Below, in pieces: positions 58,423-64,000 of a stretch of DNA of 64,000 nucleotides (its first letter is position 1; each line of letters starts with the position of its first letter). The stretch comes from Maylandia zebra (taxonomy: Eukaryota > Chordata > Actinopteri > Cichliformes > Cichlidae). The stretch covers positions 9,084,764-9,148,763 of the forward strand of contig NC_135169.1 in NCBI RefSeq assembly GCF_041146795.1, in the 5' to 3' direction. Position numbers and translations under genes: made by a program. Under the pieces are notes generated by a model. It was not told the DNA's origin. It saw only the letters and a program-made list of their open reading frames with translations, and did not search any database.

Positions 58423-60149
58423 TCAGGGCAGGTACAAAGCTGCAGAAGAAACAAGCAGGTGAGTCACATGGTCAGAGGGCCTGTTACCTGAGGGGCAGGT
58501 GGATGTTTGAGGGGGTGGAGATTGTGGAGATTGTTACCTTTCTTTTGCTTGTACCGCTGGGATAGCATTGAGAGAACCAGAGCGAGCACCAGAACCAGGA
58601 ACACAGACACTGATCTGCAGATATAGAAACACAGTTAGCTCCACCCCTTCAAAAAAGAACCAATTGTAATGCAGATAAAACTAAGTCCAGCTAAACATCC
58701 AATCAGAAGCCTTCATCCGTTTAATACAAAAACACAAACAGGAAGAGAAAACACTGAGCACTAGTAGGTTAAAAGGATCAGATGAAGAAAGGAATCAATA
58801 ACAGATGAACAGCTCATCACAGAGTGTTGACTGATTGATTAAAAAGTGATTAGAGGCCACTTAATAATTACAGGAGAGTTATCCTTACATCACACTTAGG
58901 ATGATCCACATTTCACCAGGGAAGACTGTGGACGAGAAAAAGGACAGTGATAAGAACTTCAGGTTCCTCTCAAGCCGTGTGAAGAAGAAGGATGAACAGG
59001 TGAGCCTACCAGGAGGTCCAGCAGTGGTCACCGTGGTGACTGTCACCGTGGTCACAGTTTGGTTCCCGCACACAGCATCAGTCCACTGCGTGCACTCAGA
59101 TAGAGTGTCCCGATGTAAAGCTGGAGGACACATAGGAGGACAAATCAAGCAGTGACTGATTGCAAATAGGTAAGTCCAGCCCTTTTACTGAAAGTGTTCT
59201 TACCCGAGCAATCAGTACAGTCTTTGCACCCGATCCCTACAGTCTTGGAGCAGTTCTTCACTAGGAAGAAACCTGAGAGACACACACATGAGCTAAGAGA
59301 CATGCGCAGGTGTGCACAGGTAGATCTGTTTGAGTCAAAGCTTCAGCTGCAGGAGAACACACATTAGGACTCCTTACCTCGTGCACAGGTGGGACAGCTC
59401 CCTGCAACCCCTTGTACAAAGGTCATCTTCACCAGCAGACATGCAATGCTCACCTGGGATAAGACACATAGACAGTTGGACAACAAAGTGTCAGGTAAGA
59501 AGGGCATAACTATAGCGCACCTGCCTGAGCTATACTGAAGCTATACCCTGAGTATACCTGAAGCTAAAGTCCTTTCTATTAGCCCAATCTGCTCTGTCCT
59601 GTAAGGTAACAAACACACCTGGACAGAAACCAGATTCAGCGATCCAACTTTAGACACATGTTCACCTAATCTTAATCTGTAAACAATCAGTTCAAACCCT
59701 GTTGCTAGGAGACAGAAACAAAGTTCAACAAATGTGGATTCCTGAGAATGAGGCTCCACCCCTCTGCACGTATCAGCAAAAAACGAGCCAGAACAAGCTG
59801 ATCTGATCTGAGGAGTCACAAATACTCACAGACCATATCAGACCAGCGCAGAGCAAAAACCACAGACCAGGCACCTCCTGTCATGGACTTCCAGAGAGTG
59901 AAGAAGTCTGAACTGCATTAAACGTGTTTAAATCTGCAGTCAGTCGTAAAATCAGAGAAAAGTCTTCATCTCAGGACTCCTTTAACCCTTCACCTTCCTC
60001 CTCCTCTGACTTCATGTATCTTCAGTGAGCTGGCACTCCTCTCTTAAAGCTGTACATGCTTGTCCTTGTGTGCGCTTTCTTCTGCTCTCAGACTTATTCA
60101 GGCTTCCTGCCATCGTCACCTGCCCAGCACTCACCTGCAGACCGTCCAT
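58423..60149 (-). CDS. Short TNF-receptor-superfamily-like type I membrane protein, 7 coding exons
   Basis: Coding exons in gene order: 60135-60149, 59378-59453, 59204-59272, 59010-59120, 58889-58925, 58538-58614, 58423-58439; 402 bases, 133 aa, all GT-AG with matching phase. Residues 1-23 form a signal peptide (MDGLQ, SIACLLVK). Eight cysteines (25, 28, 38, 46, 49, 52, 63, 71) follow the TNFR cysteine-rich domain spacing: SCPTCARGFF, GCKDCTDC and ECTQWTDAVCG. A Thr/Val stalk (about 74-90) leads to a transmembrane helix at about 97-120 (MWIILSVISVSVFLVLVLAL). The tail is only about 13 residues (SQRYKQKKALYLP), with no death domain or TRAF motif. Most TNFR members have 2-4 such domains; GCKDC recalls TNFRSF9, but I cannot name the orthologue. 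A TATA box precedes it. A transcript with other 3' exons cannot be excluded. Confidence 0.7.
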
Positions 60150-60213
60150 GTTGTCGTCTCCTTGCTGTCACGGTGTGAAGTGATCGAATGAGTGACCCTG
60201 CACGCTATGACCT

Positions 60214-60221
60214 CTTTTATA
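60214..60221 (-). promoter_or_regulatory. TATA box of the TNF-receptor-like gene
   Basis: TATAAAAG on the gene strand, about 65 bases upstream of the start codon at 60149, predicts a start site near 60185-60190 and a 5' UTR of about 40 bases. It is the only gene of the window with a clear TATA box. 60230-61460 otherwise shows no feature. Confidence 0.6.
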
Positions 60222-61467
60222 CTTTTGCGCTCCACTTTAAGATGAGGAACACTCCTGAGTCATCACATTACATCAGCAAAGTGGGAGGGGCAAAGAGTTC
60301 CTTGGAAGGACTGTTATTGTCTGGGCAGAGCTCTGGCACTAACAGATGCAGTGTGACTGTTTAACTGAAGCTTTATTGTCATAAAAGGTGTAAATTGTTG
60401 TCTCTGAGAGACCTTTAATGACAGGAAGGAGACAACATGGGCCAACTCTACCTGTGTCCAGCTGTCCAGGTGCTCCTAGCAGTGGGGACTAAAGGTGATG
60501 CTGACTGAAGAGAGTGTTTTGTTACACACTCAGGTAAATGTGCAAACCTGTCAGGAATAACTACTTTCACCTGTTCAGACTGAGATCACACAGAAATTCT
60601 TAGACTCCTTTTATATCAAAACAAACATGTTGGTCCAAGACTTCTGCAGGATGCCACAAACGGTAGAGCGCCAAGATGAGGTCACTTCCTGTGAAGTATG
60701 AGTGAGCCTATCACCATTACTGATGGATGGCTAGTTTGTGTTGGTCTGTTTCAAAAAGTGCTTAAAGAAGTATTTAGACTCTTAAAGTTGCTAAAAGTAC
60801 TTTGTGGCGGTGAATGAGCCGACAACAGCACGTTTTTCATTGGCTGGCTTTCCACCTGCCCTGCTTCTGTAGCACACACACCACACCCTCTCCTCAGGTC
60901 GCAGCGACATCTTTATCAGGCGACACATGAATAGATAATGGGGCCACGCGTGCGAGTCCGCCTCCCTGACATCACACCCTACCCACTGCTCCACCCCTGC
61001 CCTGCAGCTGAGCCACACCGCGCCACACCTTACCCTGAATGAGCCAGCGCTCTTTCACAGAGTTAAAAGTATCAGCGAGTGACTTTGCCCTTTCAGTGGA
61101 CATTTAGCCCACTGCAGTAAAGAGAAAGTTTTGTGTTGATGGATTTGTCATCATTAGTCAGATAAAAGCTGCGTCTTGTAAAGCAGCGAGGAGTCAGAAT
61201 CACTGTGAACTCTACAGACGCGCTAAAGGTCACAGACACAGGCTCTGAGTGGACCCGAGGTCTGGTTTCCTGATGAGTGTACCTTACAGCAGCAGATGGT
61301 TTGGATCTGCTCACTGTGTCAGTGCAAACATCTGGATGTGATAAATATTTACACACAGTTTCCATGGTGTCTGTTTGCAGACGTGCTCTTTGTTTCATCA
61401 CACTGTGTGTGTTTGTCCGGCTAGACCCCAGTGGAGCCTTCAGTGCAATCATATCTATCTAACATCT

Positions 61468-61562
61468 ATCATGTGAAAGGAGAGTCCTCTTCACACGCTG
61501 AGGTTACTTATGGAGCTCTGCAGGGTTCAGTGGCAGGACCAATTCTGTTTACATTATCACAT
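61468..61562 (+). mobile_element. L2-like LINE fragment
   Basis: The plus strand encodes VKGESSSHAEVTYGALQGSV followed by AGPILFTL, matching the [20 protein letters not shown] block of the relic at 55270-56810. Confidence 0.8.
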
Positions 61563-61589
61563 ATGATGTGTTTCTGGTGGCTTCACACG

Positions 61590-62150
61590 TGAACGGTTTG
61601 CAGCCGAGTGTGAAGCGCTGGGAATGAGAATCAGCAGCTCCAAATCTGAGGCCATGGTCCTCAGCTGGAAAAGAGTGGAGTGCCCAGTCCGGGCCGGGGA
61701 CGAGTTCCTGTCCCAAGCGCGGGTGTTTAAGTATCCGTCTTGTTCACGAGTGACGGGAGACTGACAGACAGATTGGTGCTGCAGCTGGAGTGATGCAGAT
61801 GCTCTACCTTAGAGATAGAAGTGAGGAGTTCGGGCGTCCAGCAGGGGCTCAGAGTAGAGCCGCTGTTCCTCCACATTGGAAGGAGCCAGCTGAGGTGGTT
61901 CGGGCATCTGACAAGGATGCCTCCTGGGCGCCTCCTGGGTGAGGTGTTCTGGGCATGTCCCACCGGGACGAGGCCCCGGGGCAGACCCAGGACACGCTGG
62001 AGAGATTATATCTCTCGGCTGGCCTGGGAACGCCTTGGTGTTCCCCCAGATAAGCTGGAGGAGGTGGCTGGGGAGAGGGAGGTCTGGGCCTCTCTGCTTG
62101 GGCTGCTGCCCCCGCGACCCGGCCCCGGATAAGCAGAAGTGGATGGATGA
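61590..62150 (+). mobile_element. RTE/Rex3-like LINE 3' end
   Basis: The plus strand encodes, with frameshifts, RFAAECEALGMRISSSKSEA-like, KRVECPVRAGDEF, then HIGRSQLRWFGHLTRMPPGR, RPRGRPRTRWRDYISRLAWE and VWASLLGLLPPRPGPG. It ends in the short gatggatga tail. It shows the empty site of the MITE at 24186-24835. Confidence 0.9.
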
Positions 62151-62879
62151 ACTGAATATTTTTGCTCCTGGAGCATTCGCTGGTGTTCATGAAGAATGGA
62201 GGAAGCTCGTTTCTCTGTGTGTGACTGAGCAGTTCTGAACCACAAAAACACAACGACTGAAGATATGAGCGGTTGCACAGCTCACTGAAACGTGTCCTCT
62301 CTCTGTGGACAACATCTGGATCTCTGACTCTGCAGCTCATCACGTGGAGCTGGAGAGAAGGTGTGACAACAAACAGCTTGCAGTAAATACAGATCCTGGT
62401 CACAGCTGACATTGTGTGTGTTAAGACTGATCCCTGATGAGGCTCCATTGCACTTAAAGTACTTAAAGCACTTAAAGTCCTTAAAGTTCTTTTGCTCCGA
62501 GAGCTTTTAGGCTTTACTTCCCTTTTTGTAACGTTTCCTGCTGAGCCTCTGTGGATAAAGGGGGAATTAAAAATGTGTGAGGTGACTCTCAGTGTGCTGA
62601 ACAGGTTGTTTTTACAACATTCATGTGTGTGCGTGAGAGATGCAGTGTGAGTGAAACTGTGGGATAAAAGCTGCTCGTTTAGAGCTGAAAATAGTTCAGG
62701 ACGAGTCCTGACAGGTGCAGGACGGCTGCAGGCGTCAGTGAGAGCAACAAAGAGTTTGGCACCTCGACTGGGAGAAACCTGCTAGGTGAGGACCAGCTTT
62801 ACCCTGGCTTCTGCAACAGGGCTAATTGTAAACAACGATCTGTTACCAGAAACAAAGCAGGTGTTTCTAGGTGTCACAG

Positions 62880-63395
62880 GCTGGGCCTTTTGAATTTTAT
62901 TTTGGATTGCTGAGCTTCTCGTGTTAGGTTTGTGATTGAGGGTTATTCTTATTTAGGTTTTAGTTGAGGTCAAGTCGTTTTTGTCATCTGTCTCCTTGTT
63001 TTTCTGTTTGGTTTCTTGTCATGTGTTTCACGTCTGGTTTAAGTCTCCATGTTTCCTGTTTTATTTTGAAGAGCTCATTGTTTTGTTTCTACTTTCTCCT
63101 GTGGTGTGATCATGTTAATTTGTGTCAGCTGTGTCCCCTCCTCACCTCCTGTGTATTTATTCTGAGTGTTTCCATTCGTTCCTCATCACGTCCAGTGTGT
63201 ATCGTTCCCCATCATAGAAATCATAGTTAATCTATAGTTTCATAGTCAGTCCATAGCAGTCTAGTCACAGTGCAATAGTTTTGATTTATCAGCTCAAAAC
63301 AAACGCTCGCCTTTGGTTAGAATTAGCTCCGCCTCCCGCCTGTGTCCACACCTGGGTCCTCCACACCGTCTGCCCCCCCACAGACCGTGACACTA
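62880..63395 (+). repeat. Unassigned interspersed repeat (possible LTR/SINE)
   Basis: A T-rich sequence with tttcctgttttattttgaag ends with cagaccgtgacactaggagg. A related piece in inverse orientation is at about 28560-28720 (tgttttattttgacag on the minus strand). The family is not recognised. 62150-62880 has no feature. Confidence 0.4.
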
Positions 63396-63399
63396 GGAG

Positions 63400-63790
63400 G
63401 CTTTGTAAAAATGTGAATACAAACAGAATACAGTGATTTATAAATCATCAAAGCCACATTTTATTCACAGTAGAACAGAAAATATGTCAAATATTTAAAC
63501 TGTGAGCTCATTTTGAACTTGATGGAAGCAGCATTGCTGATAAAAGGCTGTAAAAGTCAGTGGTACTGAACAGAAACAGCTAGAGGAACGTTTATAGCCA
63601 ATCAGAGAGAGGCCAGGTTTCTCAGAGGTAAGGATGGGCACCAGTCTGCAACAAGCTGTGGATTTCCCACTAGAGGACTCTTGTGATGACACCCTACGAT
63701 CAGCGTTCGACCAAGTGACGTAGAGCTGACATTTGCACTGATTAGAGACAGGCTGTATCAGGTGAGTCATGACACCACACTGACATCAGC
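63400..63790. repeat. Probable DNA-transposon relic
   Basis: The start (aatacaaacagaatacagtg, atttataaatcatcaaagcc) resembles the end sequence of common fish DNA elements, and the interior (aggtaaggatgggcaccagt) their transposase region, but no frame is intact. The remaining 200 bases of the window show nothing. Confidence 0.3.
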
Positions 63791-64000
63791 ATTTCACCAG
63801 AGCACATGGGAGATACTGCTGTTTATTACTTTATATATTTTTTGCACATAGAAAAAGTGAATGGCGTTGTCACTTGGTGTTGAGTATCACTTCCTGTTCC
63901 CACGAACAGTGGTGTTTTTGCTGATCTGTGTAGCAACTTTAATTGAAAACTCATCACTTCTTGTTCCCTTGTGTGATCTCCACTCGCTTCAGCCAAACCA

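Overview
This is a stretch of a teleost fish nuclear genome, probably percomorph and perhaps cichlid-like. The evidence is vertebrate spliced genes with GT-AG introns, fish-type LINEs (RTE/Rex3-like, L2-like, L1-like), V-SINE-like elements, many hAT and Tc1 relics, and abundant CA microsatellites and VNTRs. No operons, CRISPR arrays or prokaryotic features are present. All five genes I could assemble lie on the minus strand, so the window reads right to left in gene direction.

Layout in plus coordinates. 1-5200: repeats, dominated by a 3.9 kb GA-rich minisatellite whose three forward frames are all open and mimic huge ORFs. 5385-12398: eif4e2-like (4EHP) gene, 7 coding exons, 222 aa. 14894-27789: complete pik3ca-type PI3-kinase catalytic subunit, 27 coding exons, 1070 aa; a candidate non-coding first exon lies near 30.8-31.0 kb. 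31.4-33.45 kb: CA-rich satellite and a Tc1 relic. 33663-42566: tsc22d4-like gene, 4 coding exons, 319 aa, with a 3 kb C/T-rich VNTR touching the acceptor of exon 3 and a hAT element in the same intron; a CpG/NRF1/CRE promoter region sits near 44.55-44.95 kb. 46587-51927: MOGAT/DGAT2-family acyltransferase, 9 coding exons, 335 aa. 52-57 kb: intergenic DNA with hAT elements and an L2-like reverse transcriptase relic. 58423-60149: a short TNF-receptor-like type I membrane protein of 133 aa with one cysteine-rich domain and almost no cytoplasmic tail. 60.2-64 kb: LINE fragments and unassigned repeats.

Every gene model was built by hand from splice signals and reading phase; coding lengths sum to exact codon multiples and agree with recalled human homologues. 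The genes are functionally independent (translation repression, PI3K signalling, leucine-zipper regulation, triacylglycerol synthesis, immune-type receptor) and I see no common pathway.

Points I consider most worth checking: seven introns in pik3ca absent from human PIK3CA; a (TG)n tract directly on the acceptor of a frame-neutral pik3ca exon; the 3 kb pyrimidine VNTR serving as the upstream region of tsc22d4 exon 3; a near tail-less TNF-receptor-like protein; and several nested transposons whose order of insertion can be read from target-site duplications.
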